From JTS-AC122 sp050246015 (GTDB taxonomy: Bacteria; Planctomycetota; Phycisphaerae; Phycisphaerales; UBA1924), in assembly GCA_050246015.1 (NCBI GenBank), contig JBFWWU010000007.1, positions 62,001-126,000 of the forward strand: a stretch of DNA of 64,000 nt, given 5' to 3'. Positions 33,951-43,644 of this stretch are shown here, piece after piece (within the stretch, counting starts at the first letter, position 1; every line of letters begins with the position of its first letter). A program made the position numbers and the translations under genes. Under the pieces are notes generated by a model, which ran no database searches, was not told where the DNA came from, and was given only the letters and a program-made list of their open reading frames with translations.

Positions 33951-35195
33951 TCAGCGTGGCGGCGCGGCGGCGAGGGATCGGAGTCGCTTTTCGTAGGACG
34001 TGGTGGGTGTCACTTTTCGCCGCGCCATGGCGGTCCGAGCAATTTCCATGAACTTGTCGAACCGGAAGGACTTGGACCCCGCGTCGGTGACCCACGAGAA
34101 GGGGGAGACGCAGCCGGTGGCGGCGGCGCCGGCGGCCCACATCGTTCCGGTGTGGATGACCGCGCCGGTCATGATTCGCGAGCCGATAGCGAACTTGACG
34201 TGATCGCCGACGATGCACCCGAGGAACTGTTCGCCGGTGCGTTCGTTGGAACCGCCCGGGGTAGCGCGAGCGACGACCTCGCCGTAGGTGTTGAGCAGAT
34301 TTGAGTTGGTGGTGCCCGCGCCGAGGTTGGCCCATTCACCGATGAAGGAGTCGCCGAGATGGCCGTCGTGGGCCTTGTTGGCGAACCCCTGGAAAATGGT
34401 GCCGCCGATTTCGCCCGCGACTTTGCAGTGGGGCCCGATCGCGGTGCCGGGCTTGATGATGGCCTTGTCGAGGACGGTCGAGTGAGGGCCGATGTAGGCC
34501 GGGCCGATGATCAGGGCATGCGGGCGGATGGTGGCGTGTTCATCGATGACGACGGGGCCGTGTTCGACGTCGAAGGTGGCGGTCGGATACACCGTGGCCG
34601 TCGGGAGAATGACCGGGCGCGGGCGGGTCGCGCTGGGGATCGTCGAACGCGATGGCCCGGTGATGACATGGACACCCGGAAGATCGGACTGTGTCGGCGA
34701 GTCGCGAAAGAACTCCAGGTCGATCGCGAGGCAGCGGTCGCGGAACGTTTTGACGTGCCACGGGCGCGAGAGCAATGCGGGCGCCGGAGTCGAGGCGCGC
34801 TGGAGCCACGCGGGGGTCCCGCCGGCCAGGAGCAACCGAATATCTTCGGCGCGCCCGAGGGCGGCGACCATGTCACCCGAGGCGGCTTCAGTGAGGCACT
34901 CGCCGCTGTGAAGCGAGGCGGTCTGCGGTGGGGCGATCGGGCACCGCGAGTTGATGAAGAGCACGGGCTCGGCGGGAGCGAGGTCGGGGACGTGGTTGAC
35001 GGGCAGTGAGATGGACTCACGCGCCAGGGGCAGCAGGTCGGGGTGGACCTGCACGCCGATGATCGAGAGGTTGAGCGAGCGTTGGAGCCGATCGATTGAT
35101 GAGAAGGCGCCGGTTCGGATCGCGCAGGCGGGACGAAGGTCGGAGAGGGGCGAGAGCACGCCGCGACAGTCGTCGAAGATGAAGGCGAGTGGCAT
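33951..35195 (-). CDS. GlmU-like sugar nucleotidyltransferase/left-handed beta-helix protein
   Basis: A 414-residue protein of the GlmU-related group. The N-terminal half (MPLAFIFDDCRGVLSPLSDLRP and on) matches the NTP_transf_4 type, which lacks the classic GxGxRM loop. The C-terminal half (about 210-390) is a left-handed beta-helix of hexapeptide repeats, with IDEHATIRPHALIIGPAYIG, GPHSTVLDKAI, KVAGEIGGTIFQGFANKAHDG and FIGEWANLGAGTTNSNL. Family members are thought to act in UDP-sugar synthesis, but the activity of this class is not established. The start at 35195 was preferred to one at 35246 because it gives the family N-terminus. The stop is four bases from the convergent regulator stop. 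Confidence 0.85.
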   Translation of the reverse strand: MPLAFIFDDCRGVLSPLSDLRPACAIRTGAFSSIDRLQRSLNLSIIGVQVHPDLLPLARESISLPVNHVPDLAPAEPVLFINSRCPIAPPQTASLHSGECLTEAASGDMVAALGRAEDIRLLLAGGTPAWLQRASTPAPALLSRPWHVKTFRDRCLAIDLEFFRDSPTQSDLPGVHVITGPSRSTIPSATRPRPVILPTATVYPTATFDVEHGPVVIDEHATIRPHALIIGPAYIGPHSTVLDKAIIKPGTAIGPHCKVAGEIGGTIFQGFANKAHDGHLGDSFIGEWANLGAGTTNSNLLNTYGEVVARATPGGSNERTGEQFLGCIVGDHVKFAIGSRIMTGAVIHTGTMWAAGAAATGCVSPFSWVTDAGSKSFRFDKFMEIARTAMARRKVTPTTSYEKRLRSLAAAPPR

Positions 35196-35242
35196 CGGGG
35201 AGAGTGTAGATGGGGCGGGCGGAGGCGTGTCGCGGGACGAGC

Positions 35243-36745
35243 TCAATCGACGCCCGTCACACGAGGGCGATTGGCGAGGTTCAGCGTGAGGATGTTGGTC
35301 TGAAGGCGCAAGGACGAGGGCGATCCGGTGCGGTTGGCAAAGAGGATCTTCATTTTGTGGGCGCCGCGGTCTTCGAGCCAGCCAAGCCGGGACAGGTCGA
35401 TGCGCTGTTCAAAGCCGGCGGTGGACCCGGAACCACCGCTGGAACCGCCGCCGGAGCCTGAACCGTCGGAGACGCGGCTGAGAGTGACAAGCGTGACAAG
35501 GTCCTGAAAATCGGCGGCCGGATTGGTCAGGTCGCTGGTGCCGAGTTCGAAGAGGAAGATGGCCTGGTTGGCCTGAAGGATCACGCGCTGGGTGTCGGGA
35601 TCGATGTAGGGCGCGAGGAACCCTCTGACGGTGGTTTGATTCTGGAAGGGGCGGATGTCGGGGGCGGTGTCGCCGTCGCGCAGGACGCGAACGAATGGCG
35701 AGTTAGTCGCGGAATCGATGGTGCGGTACGCCGAGTAGGATCCGCCGGAGGGAAGCCAACTTCGGCCCGTAATGGAGATGGCGGTCCCCGCGGGCAGGTT
35801 GCTCCCGATGGTGGCGAAGCGGGGATTGTGGTTGTCGTTCACATTGCCGGCGGTGGGGTTGAGGAAGGCGCCGAAGGGTTCGTACGAGGTGGACCCGGCC
35901 TGGACCTTGAGCGTGACGGGAACGGGGGTGGAACCGGATTGGATGGCGGCGCCGATGACGGTGACGGAGGCGTCGAAGGGCTCGGCGGGGATGACGCGGC
36001 CGCCGTCGATGCGGAACTCGACGCCTCGGAGGCCGCCACCATCGATGACGAGGCGTCCATCGATGAAGACCCAGATCTCGGCGTTGGTCTGTGCGGTGAA
36101 GTAATAGTCGCGGGCTTGCTCGTAGACGAAGTAATACTCCATCTCGGTTGTGTAGCTGGTGAGCGGGGTGCCGGTGAGGCGATCGAGTGAGCCGTCGAAG
36201 ACGTACCCCTCACCCTGGCGCTGGAACGTGAGGTGTGAAGCGGAGGTGGTATTGACGCCGGCGACGTCGCGGTACCACTGCGAGAGCGTTGAGGCGGACG
36301 AAACGGCGCCGCCGGCGGCGTCCTCATAGGATCCCGGCGTGTCGCCCGGGCGCGATTCGATGTAGGACTCGGGGGGAGAAATGGGGTTCCCGGCGGCATC
36401 TCGCGCCGGTGTCACCACGCGATGTCCGGTGGATTCGAAGACCGGCTTGCCGTCGGACCCGAGCAGCGGCGCCATGATGTCGGCGTAGCGACCCGGGCCC
36501 GAGGCGTTGGTGAGTCGAAAGTCCGGATGCGTGCTGATGCCGGAACTGCCGGCGAAGTTGCGCACCGTGGCGCCCACGGTGACGTTGCTTTGCCCGGCGT
36601 AGTTCTGGTAGGTGGTTCCCCAGTCCTTGGGCGCGGTGAGTTCCGGCGGCGTGGGGCGCGCGTTTGAAAAGCGAATGGCCGCTAATACGCCGGTGAGCAC
36701 CAGCAGCGAGGCACACTCCAGTCCGACGCGCAGTTTCTTATTCAT
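35243..36745 (-). CDS. Secreted fibro-slime-domain protein
   Basis: A 500-residue exported protein. MNKKLRVGLECASLLVLTGVLAA is a signal or N-terminal anchor. A fibro-slime (PA14-like) domain spans about residues 150-290, with QWYRDVAGVN, GYVFDGSLDRL, YYFTAQTNAEIWVFIDGRL and VIDGGGLRG. The WVFIDGRLVIDGGG block is the hallmark. This fold binds carbohydrate in related adhesins. The C-terminal 180 residues look beta-rich and are unrecognised; a Gly/Ser-rich linker (SGSGGGSSGGSGS) precedes the last 45. There is no GC-type tail. It lies 47 bases upstream of the GlmU-like gene on the same strand. Confidence 0.82.
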   Translation of the reverse strand: MNKKLRVGLECASLLVLTGVLAAIRFSNARPTPPELTAPKDWGTTYQNYAGQSNVTVGATVRNFAGSSGISTHPDFRLTNASGPGRYADIMAPLLGSDGKPVFESTGHRVVTPARDAAGNPISPPESYIESRPGDTPGSYEDAAGGAVSSASTLSQWYRDVAGVNTTSASHLTFQRQGEGYVFDGSLDRLTGTPLTSYTTEMEYYFVYEQARDYYFTAQTNAEIWVFIDGRLVIDGGGLRGVEFRIDGGRVIPAEPFDASVTVIGAAIQSGSTPVPVTLKVQAGSTSYEPFGAFLNPTAGNVNDNHNPRFATIGSNLPAGTAISITGRSWLPSGGSYSAYRTIDSATNSPFVRVLRDGDTAPDIRPFQNQTTVRGFLAPYIDPDTQRVILQANQAIFLFELGTSDLTNPAADFQDLVTLVTLSRVSDGSGSGGGSSGGSGSTAGFEQRIDLSRLGWLEDRGAHKMKILFANRTGSPSSLRLQTNILTLNLANRPRVTGVD

Positions 36746-36985
36746 GGCTAGACCTGAGTAATCCAAGAGGGTGGACCTGAACGCGACGCGGGCGATGGAT
36801 CGCCCGAGCGCACGAGACGCCTGCCATAGGCGTAGCGTTTTTCGGTGAGACGGCGTGAGGGTGTCAAGCGGCCGGGCCATTCTGTGGCGCACATTGCCGG
36901 GGGCGTGCCGCTCCACAGCAACTATCTTGCTGTCGCCCGGGTTATCGGCCGCTGTATGAAGCCCGTCAGCGGCGCCGCGCGAGGT

Positions 36986-37975
36986 CTAGGCGTACACCTC
37001 CATGAGCACGCGCTTGGTCGGCTTGATCTGGCGGTGGATCATGGCCTTGTTCCAGGAGCGGATATCGCCCAGCGCCGCCTTGTCGACCTGCAGGTACTGC
37101 TCGAGGTTGGTGCCCGCGAGGTGCATGGCAAGTTGCTGGAAGATGCCCAGTTCCATCCCTGCCAGGCCGCAGATGTAGATGAGCGTGCGAGGGCTGAGAA
37201 ACTTGGGGACCAGTCGCTCGCGGTCGGTCCGGATGCGGTCCTGCACGTAGAGCGGGTCGTGCCCATCGGCCTGACGCTCGCGGCTGATCGCGGTGATGTA
37301 GGTGAAGTTCTTGTGCTCATCCTGAAGGCGGAGAAAGGCATCGTGGTACAGAAGGTCGGTCGCGTACGGCGAACCCATGATCAGCGTCACGCTGCTTGGC
37401 GCGCCAGACTCCAGAAGGTCCAGCACCATGCCCCGGAAGGGGGCGATGCCGGTGCCGGTCGCGAAGAACACATAATCGTGGTCGCCGGGGGCGGCGGGGA
37501 GGATGAATCGCTTGCCGGCGGGTCCGCTGAGTTTGACCTCGTCCCCGACCTGTAAATCGCATAGGTGGTTCGAGCAGACGCCCAGGAAGAGCCGGTGCGA
37601 TTCCCAATCTTCGTCGATCGTCCGCTTGACGGTGGTGGAGATGATCGTGGGGGTGCGCTGGCTGAGGCTCGACCCCGTGCGTTCGCCCGCGGTCGGCGAG
37701 GCCAGAGAGTACAGCCGGACGGCGTGGGGGCGCCCCTTGGCGTCGGTGCCGGGCGCCAGAATCCCGATGGATTGACCGGGGACGCACTGCCCGACGAGTT
37801 GGGTGCCGGTGATATCGAACTCGACGTGCCGGACGATCCCGGCGGCTTTTCGCGCGGTGCAGATCTCGCTTTTGTGAATCCGGGCCGCCACCGGTTCGTT
37901 CGGGCGGTAGAGGTGCATCTTCACCTCTGGATACACAATCTCGGAACCGGGGGATTGCTCGGCGTGATCGCTCAT
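36986..37975 (-). CDS. Ferredoxin--NADP(+) reductase
   Basis: A 329-residue plant-type FAD-dependent ferredoxin-NADP reductase, exchanging electrons between ferredoxin/flavodoxin and NADP(H). The N-terminal FAD domain has GQSIGILAPG, RLYSLASP and VCSNHLCDLQVGDEVKLSGPAGK. The NADP domain has YVFFATGTGIAPFRGMVLDLL, VTLIMGSPYATDLLYHDAF and the late ICGLAGMELGIFQQLA. The terminal residues VEVYA-type (here MEVYA) are usual for the photosynthetic type. The gene is downstream of gpmI on the same strand (57-base gap). The ATG at 37975 gives the family length. Confidence 0.92.
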   Translation of the reverse strand: MSDHAEQSPGSEIVYPEVKMHLYRPNEPVAARIHKSEICTARKAAGIVRHVEFDITGTQLVGQCVPGQSIGILAPGTDAKGRPHAVRLYSLASPTAGERTGSSLSQRTPTIISTTVKRTIDEDWESHRLFLGVCSNHLCDLQVGDEVKLSGPAGKRFILPAAPGDHDYVFFATGTGIAPFRGMVLDLLESGAPSSVTLIMGSPYATDLLYHDAFLRLQDEHKNFTYITAISRERQADGHDPLYVQDRIRTDRERLVPKFLSPRTLIYICGLAGMELGIFQQLAMHLAGTNLEQYLQVDKAALGDIRSWNKAMIHRQIKPTKRVLMEVYA

Positions 37976-38032
37976 GGGCCCGAAGGGTAGGACCATCGGC
38001 GGGAACGACGGGGCACGGCGCGATCGTCGGGG

Positions 38033-39766
38033 CTAGCGGCGTGCCGGGTCGGCAAAGAGCGAGAGGCCGGTCATCTCAACCGGTTGGGCGATGCCCAACA
38101 TCGCCAGCGCGGTGGGCGCGATGTCGGCGAGCCGGCCGCGACGCGCGCGTACCCGGGGATCAAACCAGCCGGCGGGGTCGAAGTCGCCGCGCAGTGTGAC
38201 GCCCCGGAACCGCTCGCCGACGATGTAGAGGGGGACGTCGTAAAGGGTGTGGGCGGTGTGCGGCGAGTTGGTGTCGGGGTCGAACATCTGCTCGCAGTTG
38301 CCGTGGTCGGCCGTGACGATCAGGCTGCCGTCGCGCGCCATCGCCGCGGTGATGATGGCGGCGACGCAGGCGTCAACGGTGGCGCACGCGGTGATCGCCG
38401 CTTCGAGCACGCCGGTGTGTCCCACCATATCTCCGTTGGCGAAGTTCACGACGATGAAGTCTTCGCAGTCGGCGGCGGCGAGGCGACGCAGCACCGCGTC
38501 GCGCACGGCTTCCGCCGACATCTCGGGCTTCTGGTCGTAGGTCGCGACCTTCGGGCTCGGGGGGTTTTCCCGGGTTTCGCCCGGGAACGGGTCATCGCGG
38601 TAATCATTGAAGAAGAACGTGACGTGCGGGTACTTCTCCGTCTCGGCACAGCGGAACTGCCGAAGAGAGAGTGACGAGACGTACTCGCCGGCGATGTTCT
38701 TCATCCTCGGCGGCTTGGGGAAGGCGACCTTCACCAGCGGGAGCAGGTCTTCCCAGTACTCCGTCATGATGACATATTCGAGGTCGAGCCTGGGGCCGCG
38801 GGCGAAGCCGATGTTCCCGGTGTCCGGCGACTTCTTCACGCGGGCCCACTTGTCATCGGGGAAGACAAAGGCGGCGGAGATCTCGCGGGGTCTGTCGCCG
38901 CGATAGTTGTAGAAGATCACGGAGTCGCCGTCGCCGATCCGCGTAGCGCAGGCCTGCTCGGGGGAGCCGATCATGGAGGGGAGGATGAACTCGTCGCCGC
39001 GCTGTGAATCGCTGGTTGGGGACGCGTAGTAGGCCTCGACGGCCGCGCGGGCGGTCGGGAACACGGGGCACGGGGCGCGCGAGGCCAGGGCGTTCGGTCG
39101 GCCCGTCAAGCAGGCATAGGCGAGTGCGACGCGTTCCCAGCGATGGTCGCGGTCCATGGCGTAGTACCGGCCGCAGACGGACCCGATCACGCCGACGCCG
39201 ATCTCGGCGATCTCGCGTTCGACCTGTGCGATGAACCCGGTGTCGCCGCCGGCGGTGAAGGGCCCGGTATCTCGTCCGTCGGTGAACAGGTGGAGGATCA
39301 CCTTGTGGCGTGGCATGCCGAGGGACCTGCAGGCGCGCACGATGGCGTAGAGGTGCTCGAGGCGGCCGTGGACGCCCGCGTCCGAGGCGATCCCGAGCAG
39401 GTGGACGCTTGAGCCGCCGGCGGCGGCGCGGTGGATGGCGTTCGCGATCGTGAGGTTCGACTCCAGGCCCGCGCGGCAGGCCTTGGTGATGGCAACCGAT
39501 TCCTGATCGACGATGCGACCGGCGCCGATGTTCTGGTGCCCGACTTCGCTGTTGCCCATCGTGCCCTCAGGCAAGCCGACGTCCTCGCCGCAGGTTTTGA
39601 TGAGCGTGCGTGGCCAGTCGCGATCGAGACGGTCGGCGGTGGGGGTGAGGCCGCGGTCGCGCGCGAGGCGCGTCGCGTCAAAGGCGGCGTGGGAGGGGTT
39701 GGGGTTGAGCCCCCACCCATCGCGGATGATCAGAACGAGCGGCGAGTTGTGTGGGGGCCCGGACAT
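38033..39766 (-). CDS. gpmI: 2,3-bisphosphoglycerate-independent phosphoglycerate mutase
   Basis: Mn-dependent iPGM that interconverts 3- and 2-phosphoglycerate (glycolysis, cytoplasm). The metal site begins with DGWG (16-19) and the catalytic Ser is Ser73 in GNSEVGHQNIGAG. Other blocks are GIASDAGVHGRLEHL, HLFTDGRDTGP, GRYYAMDRDHRWERV, FFFNDYRDDPFPGE and IVTADHGNCEQM. The 577-residue length exceeds the usual 510. Extra residues lie mainly in loops around KKSPDTGNIGFARGPRLD and in a C-terminal segment with GWFDPRVRARRGRLAD. The ATG at 39766 was chosen over a longer frame that has a non-family N-terminus. Confidence 0.95.
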   Translation of the reverse strand: MSGPPHNSPLVLIIRDGWGLNPNPSHAAFDATRLARDRGLTPTADRLDRDWPRTLIKTCGEDVGLPEGTMGNSEVGHQNIGAGRIVDQESVAITKACRAGLESNLTIANAIHRAAAGGSSVHLLGIASDAGVHGRLEHLYAIVRACRSLGMPRHKVILHLFTDGRDTGPFTAGGDTGFIAQVEREIAEIGVGVIGSVCGRYYAMDRDHRWERVALAYACLTGRPNALASRAPCPVFPTARAAVEAYYASPTSDSQRGDEFILPSMIGSPEQACATRIGDGDSVIFYNYRGDRPREISAAFVFPDDKWARVKKSPDTGNIGFARGPRLDLEYVIMTEYWEDLLPLVKVAFPKPPRMKNIAGEYVSSLSLRQFRCAETEKYPHVTFFFNDYRDDPFPGETRENPPSPKVATYDQKPEMSAEAVRDAVLRRLAAADCEDFIVVNFANGDMVGHTGVLEAAITACATVDACVAAIITAAMARDGSLIVTADHGNCEQMFDPDTNSPHTAHTLYDVPLYIVGERFRGVTLRGDFDPAGWFDPRVRARRGRLADIAPTALAMLGIAQPVEMTGLSLFADPARR

Positions 39767-39856
39767 CGAGGCACTGTAGCAAGCCGGGCGCGGGGGGCCG
39801 CCGGCGCCCGCCGCGAGCGAGGAGGTTTCGCTGTATCGGCGGATTCGCACGCCGCG

Positions 39857-40573
39857 TCAGCCTCGGGCGCGAGCGTAGATCTTCTGCTGAAGGCGCGAGA
39901 CATGATCGATCTCGGCGTCGCGGCGACCGGGTGTCTGTAGCCAGCGGTTGGCACCCGAAACAAAGGCGGGTTCCGACAGCAGCACGACGACCGGCGCGAC
40001 GGGGACGATCGGCTCGTCGTCGCCGACGGGGTCGTCGGGGGGATGGGGTGACGCCGATGCCTTGACGGATGCAAGCGGCTCGCCCGTCGGCGGCGGTGTA
40101 TTCCCGCACGAGATCGCGCGGACCATGTCAACGGCTTCGGCAGAACTCCGCCGAACGAGGGACCTCAGTTCAAGGAGGTCTTTGACGCCGGCCGGTTGTC
40201 GGGCCGTGGCGCTCACGGGACCCGTGCCGATGGAAGCCGGGTGCGATTCGGCGCGGGAGGGCGCGGGTTGCGTCGAGTCCGCCGCGGGGGCGACGTGTTG
40301 CGCGAGTGCCCGGACGATGGCACGCTCGCGGGCGGTGAGACGCAGCCGTCGGCTGAGGAGGATGAAACTACGCTCCCTGGCATCGAGTGAACGGCGGCGG
40401 AGCCGGCGCGCGACATGGAGCACAATGAGCACGAACGCTAAGGCGGCGCCGACACACGCGGGGACAAACCAGGGCGACTCCCACCACGGGGTTGGCGGGA
40501 CGGGATCGTGCAGCACGAGCGCCGCCGGAGCGATCGGCTCGCGCGTGCCGGGATCGCGGGGAATGGGTTGCAT
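39857..40573 (-). CDS. Hypothetical single-pass membrane protein coupled to a HEAT gene
   Basis: A 238-residue protein that I do not recognise. One membrane helix lies at about residues 35-58 (WFVPACVGAALAFVLIVLH), followed by a basic stretch VARRLRRRSLDARER. A cytoplasmic helical region (LLSRRLRLTARERAIVRAL) resembles short response-type helices in other planctomycete membrane proteins, but no family can be named. Pro/Ala-rich low complexity dominates residues 95-190. The TGATG overlap with the stop of the preceding HEAT-repeat gene (40573) suggests translational coupling and a shared task. Confidence 0.7.
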   Translation of the reverse strand: MQPIPRDPGTREPIAPAALVLHDPVPPTPWWESPWFVPACVGAALAFVLIVLHVARRLRRRSLDARERSFILLSRRLRLTARERAIVRALAQHVAPAADSTQPAPSRAESHPASIGTGPVSATARQPAGVKDLLELRSLVRRSSAEAVDMVRAISCGNTPPPTGEPLASVKASASPHPPDDPVGDDEPIVPVAPVVVLLSEPAFVSGANRWLQTPGRRDAEIDHVSRLQQKIYARARG

Positions 40574-42882
40574 CAGGCGGCCTCCGTGAGGACACGACGC
40601 GGAGCCGGGTCGCGGGCGTCATGCAACTCGTCGGCCTGATCCCAGAGTCCTGATCGCTCGACGCAGCGCAGGGCCCGCTCGCCGACCGGCGAATCGGGGT
40701 GCGACACCAGGTCCAGCGCGGCCTGTCCGATCCGGGATCGAACGTCCTGGTCGCTGTGGGCCGCGAGGCGTTCGCTGAGCCAGAGCCCCGCGAGCACATG
40801 GGCCGAGCGATCGTCCCGCAGCATGCACAGCGCGAGATCCTGGGCCTCGTCCCGCCAAGCGTCTGACGAGGCGTCGCCGCGAAGCAGGGCGCCGGCGAAC
40901 ATGACCCACCCCGCGGTGGCCCGGAGGCGGTGATGTTCATCGTCCTTGAACTCGAAGAGCGTGCGCCAGCCGGCGGCAGACGGGACCGACCCGACCCACA
41001 TCGTTCCCGAGCGGGTGCCGGAGAGCGATCCAAGCCCCGCGCGGCGCCAGCGCTTGCCGAGCGATTCGATCGCGTTTGAACGCACACGGATGTCGGCATG
41101 GCCGAGGCACGCGCGGAGCGAATCGGCGGTCGCTTCGTCATCGGCTTCAGCGAGAGCCGAGGCGGCCGAGGCGGCGACGCGGCAGGGCGCGGCGGCGTCC
41201 GTGACGATGCGTCGTCCGTCGTCGGTGGTGTGCGAACCCGGCTCGCGCCAGAGCGCCCGGAGGAGTTCCACCTTGACATCCTCGATGCAGCCCAAGCGAA
41301 CGGCGGACCGGATCGCGCTGATGCTCTCGCCCTCATCGCCGCCATTGATCTTGCCCTTGAGTTCCGCGATGACGTCGGCCTTGCCGCGCCGCGCTCGGCG
41401 ACGCAGGATGAGCGTGTGGGTGGCGGCCGCGGTGTTGACCCCGGCGTATCGATCCAGCGCGGCCTGGGAGATCCGACGCACGCCCGCGTGCGTCGAGCGG
41501 GCAAGCCGGGTCCAGGCGGCCACTTCATCGGATACGTGCTCGCTCACCACTCCGGCGCCGACGGGGGGTCGCAGACACAGCCTCGCCACCGACGCGGAGA
41601 CCGCGGTGCAAGCATCGTCGTCGTAACAGAAGTCGCTGATCGTCTCGGTATCGCCGGCCGCGCAGGCGGCTCGAACCGCCGCGTGGCGCGTCGCCCGGCA
41701 CGGATCCGCGACAAGCGAGCCCAGCGCCGCCTGCTGACTCTGCGAGGACGCGGCGAGGAGCCCGATCCAGCGCGGCGCGAACCTCCTGCTCGTTGAATCC
41801 AGGCGGGCCAGCGCCTCGGGGCGGCTGAGGGAACCAAGGCCTGACTCGTGGCGGGGGCGGGCTCTGGCCGGATTCGTGGCGGGGACCGTGGTGCGCGAAC
41901 GCTCGGCGTTCGGGTTCAATCGCTCGATCTCGCGACGGCGGGCCGGGTGGTACAGCAAGTGCGATAGGGTCAGCAGTCTCTCCCGGTCGGCGGGGGTGCC
42001 GATCGACCAGAGGCGATCGCGGCATGCCGGCGCGAGCGTCGGGGCGCGGAGCCAGGCCAGCGCCGCGCGAGTCATCTCAGGTGACCCGTCGCGGCGGATG
42101 AGGGAGCGCAGGCCAAGGTGGGCGGGGTGAGCATCGTCGGTCCACCAGGCGGCGTTGGCACCGGTGTGTTCCAGATGCCAGAGGCCCGCGGGGGTGCCCC
42201 AGATCCCGACCGCCGCCCGCAGAATGCCGCGGCGGCGATGCTCGCCGAACGAATCGACGGCGGCGGCGAGCGCCGCGGAGATGGAGGCCACGGCGTGCGG
42301 AGGCATGCTCGCGGACTTCTCGACGAGCCGCTCGATGCTCTGTTCAACGGCGAGCGCGATCCGATCGTCGGAGTGTGACGCGAGCCGGACGAGGTGTTCA
42401 AGCAGTTCAGGTTCGCCGGCCCAGCCAGCCAGGATCGCGATGGAGGCCCCTTCTTCGGCCCGAAGGTTGTCCCCGATCTGCCGAACCAGCACCGCCCAGG
42501 TCGGCGCGCCGGGCATGCCTCGACGAAGCCGGTCGATCACTTCGCGATCGGTCTCTCCGATCTGCGCAAAGCGTCTGGCGAGCATCGCCAGCGCAGCGTT
42601 TCGGATGCGAGGACGAGCCTTGGCAGCCAGTTCGACAAGTTCGCCCGCCAAGTATGGGGTCTCGGCCGGCGGACTGACAAGCAAACATTCACCGATCACG
42701 CTTACTCGATCGAGCGGGGCAAGACGACGAATCAATCGCTCGGCGTGTCCGATTGGTGCCCCGAGAATGTTGAGATGACGGCAGTTTATATTAGGTATAT
42801 GTACGGATTGTTGCGTTGGCGGGGTCGTGCCACGCCATATGTGGGACACCCGTCGTCGTATACCTGCAAGAATTGTAAACAT
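40573..42882 (-). CDS. HEAT-repeat-like helical protein
   Basis: A protein of about 769 residues composed of alpha-helical pairs that look like degenerate HEAT repeats. Examples are LVELAAKARPRIRNAALAML, LVRLASHSDDRIALAVEQSI, LARSTHAGVRRISQAAL, LRACLGHADIRVRSNAIESL and LDLVSHPDSPVGERALRCV. A basic linker (about 325-350) divides the chain. No enzyme motif and no clear signal peptide. HEAT arrays act as protein-binding scaffolds. The start is uncertain: an in-frame TTG lies at 42894 and ATG at 42882, but the first 100 bases are AT-rich like a promoter and the real start may be further in. Its stop overlaps the start of the membrane protein gene. Confidence 0.72.
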   Translation of the reverse strand: MFTILAGIRRRVSHIWRGTTPPTQQSVHIPNINCRHLNILGAPIGHAERLIRRLAPLDRVSVIGECLLVSPPAETPYLAGELVELAAKARPRIRNAALAMLARRFAQIGETDREVIDRLRRGMPGAPTWAVLVRQIGDNLRAEEGASIAILAGWAGEPELLEHLVRLASHSDDRIALAVEQSIERLVEKSASMPPHAVASISAALAAAVDSFGEHRRRGILRAAVGIWGTPAGLWHLEHTGANAAWWTDDAHPAHLGLRSLIRRDGSPEMTRAALAWLRAPTLAPACRDRLWSIGTPADRERLLTLSHLLYHPARRREIERLNPNAERSRTTVPATNPARARPRHESGLGSLSRPEALARLDSTSRRFAPRWIGLLAASSQSQQAALGSLVADPCRATRHAAVRAACAAGDTETISDFCYDDDACTAVSASVARLCLRPPVGAGVVSEHVSDEVAAWTRLARSTHAGVRRISQAALDRYAGVNTAAATHTLILRRRARRGKADVIAELKGKINGGDEGESISAIRSAVRLGCIEDVKVELLRALWREPGSHTTDDGRRIVTDAAAPCRVAASAASALAEADDEATADSLRACLGHADIRVRSNAIESLGKRWRRAGLGSLSGTRSGTMWVGSVPSAAGWRTLFEFKDDEHHRLRATAGWVMFAGALLRGDASSDAWRDEAQDLALCMLRDDRSAHVLAGLWLSERLAAHSDQDVRSRIGQAALDLVSHPDSPVGERALRCVERSGLWDQADELHDARDPAPRRVLTEAA

Positions 42883-43083
42883 TTCCTGCAACAATCCTCT
42901 TGAATCGACACGTACAGAAGGCGAGAATGGCGAACCAGACAGATCCGGACATCGGACGCCTGTGTCGCTTGAGAATGGGGGAAGCCCGAATCAGTTCTCG
43001 GCAGGATGCCAACGAGCGAGCGAGATTCGCCGATTTCACGCACCAAAGGCCACGATTTGTTCCAAAACGCGCAAGGAACATAC

Positions 43084-43644
43084 ATGCCTCCATCGCAGAT
43101 TCCCGCAGCCGCAAGACCGAATGCAACCCAGACATATCAACTCGTGGTGTATCGTCGAGCCCTGCATCCGGAGTTGTTTCAACTGGTGGGCCGGCGCACA
43201 CTGGCCTATGGGGGCTTCGAGTTTGAAGTCTGGTTGATCCCCGGGGGCCATGTGGCCCGGATGCAGATCGGGAAGGCCTGCGCGAGCGAACTGGTCACGG
43301 ATCAGCAGACCGGGCTGCCGGTGGAGGGAGCGGTCACAAGTTTTCCGTGTGCTGGCGAGCATGAGTTTGAATATCAGTTTGAGCCGTCGGGAATTCGATA
43401 CATGGCGTCGGCGCAGACGGAATCGCTGCCCGAGAACCTGTATCGCGCGACATTCCGCGAAACCGTGGATCTCGCGATCGAGACGGAGGGGCTGATTCAT
43501 CGGTGGACGGACGCGGACGGCGGCGCGTGCCTCTCGGTGCTCGACGTCCAGAGGTACGGCCGCGAGATGAATCTGCAGTCGTATCACCTGATCGCCTCCG
43601 GGGGCGTGGTGGTTCGGACGCAGTCACTGTTCCGGTTCCGTTGA
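43084..43644 (+). CDS. Hypothetical protein, possibly DUF2617-like
   Basis: A 186-residue protein without signal peptide. The core reads YRRALHPELFQLVGRRTLAY, FEFEVWLIPGGHVARMQI, FPCAGEHEFEYQF and LYRATFRETVDLAIETEGLIHRW. The RRALHPELF segment recalls DUF2617, but I cannot confirm this and the function is unknown. The predicted fold is mostly beta strands. AAGGA lies about six bases upstream of the ATG. An upstream in-frame ATG at 43006 would extend it by 26 residues of unlike composition. Divergent from the HEAT gene. Confidence 0.7.
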   Translation: MPPSQIPAAARPNATQTYQLVVYRRALHPELFQLVGRRTLAYGGFEFEVWLIPGGHVARMQIGKACASELVTDQQTGLPVEGAVTSFPCAGEHEFEYQFEPSGIRYMASAQTESLPENLYRATFRETVDLAIETEGLIHRWTDADGGACLSVLDVQRYGREMNLQSYHLIASGGVVVRTQSLFRFR

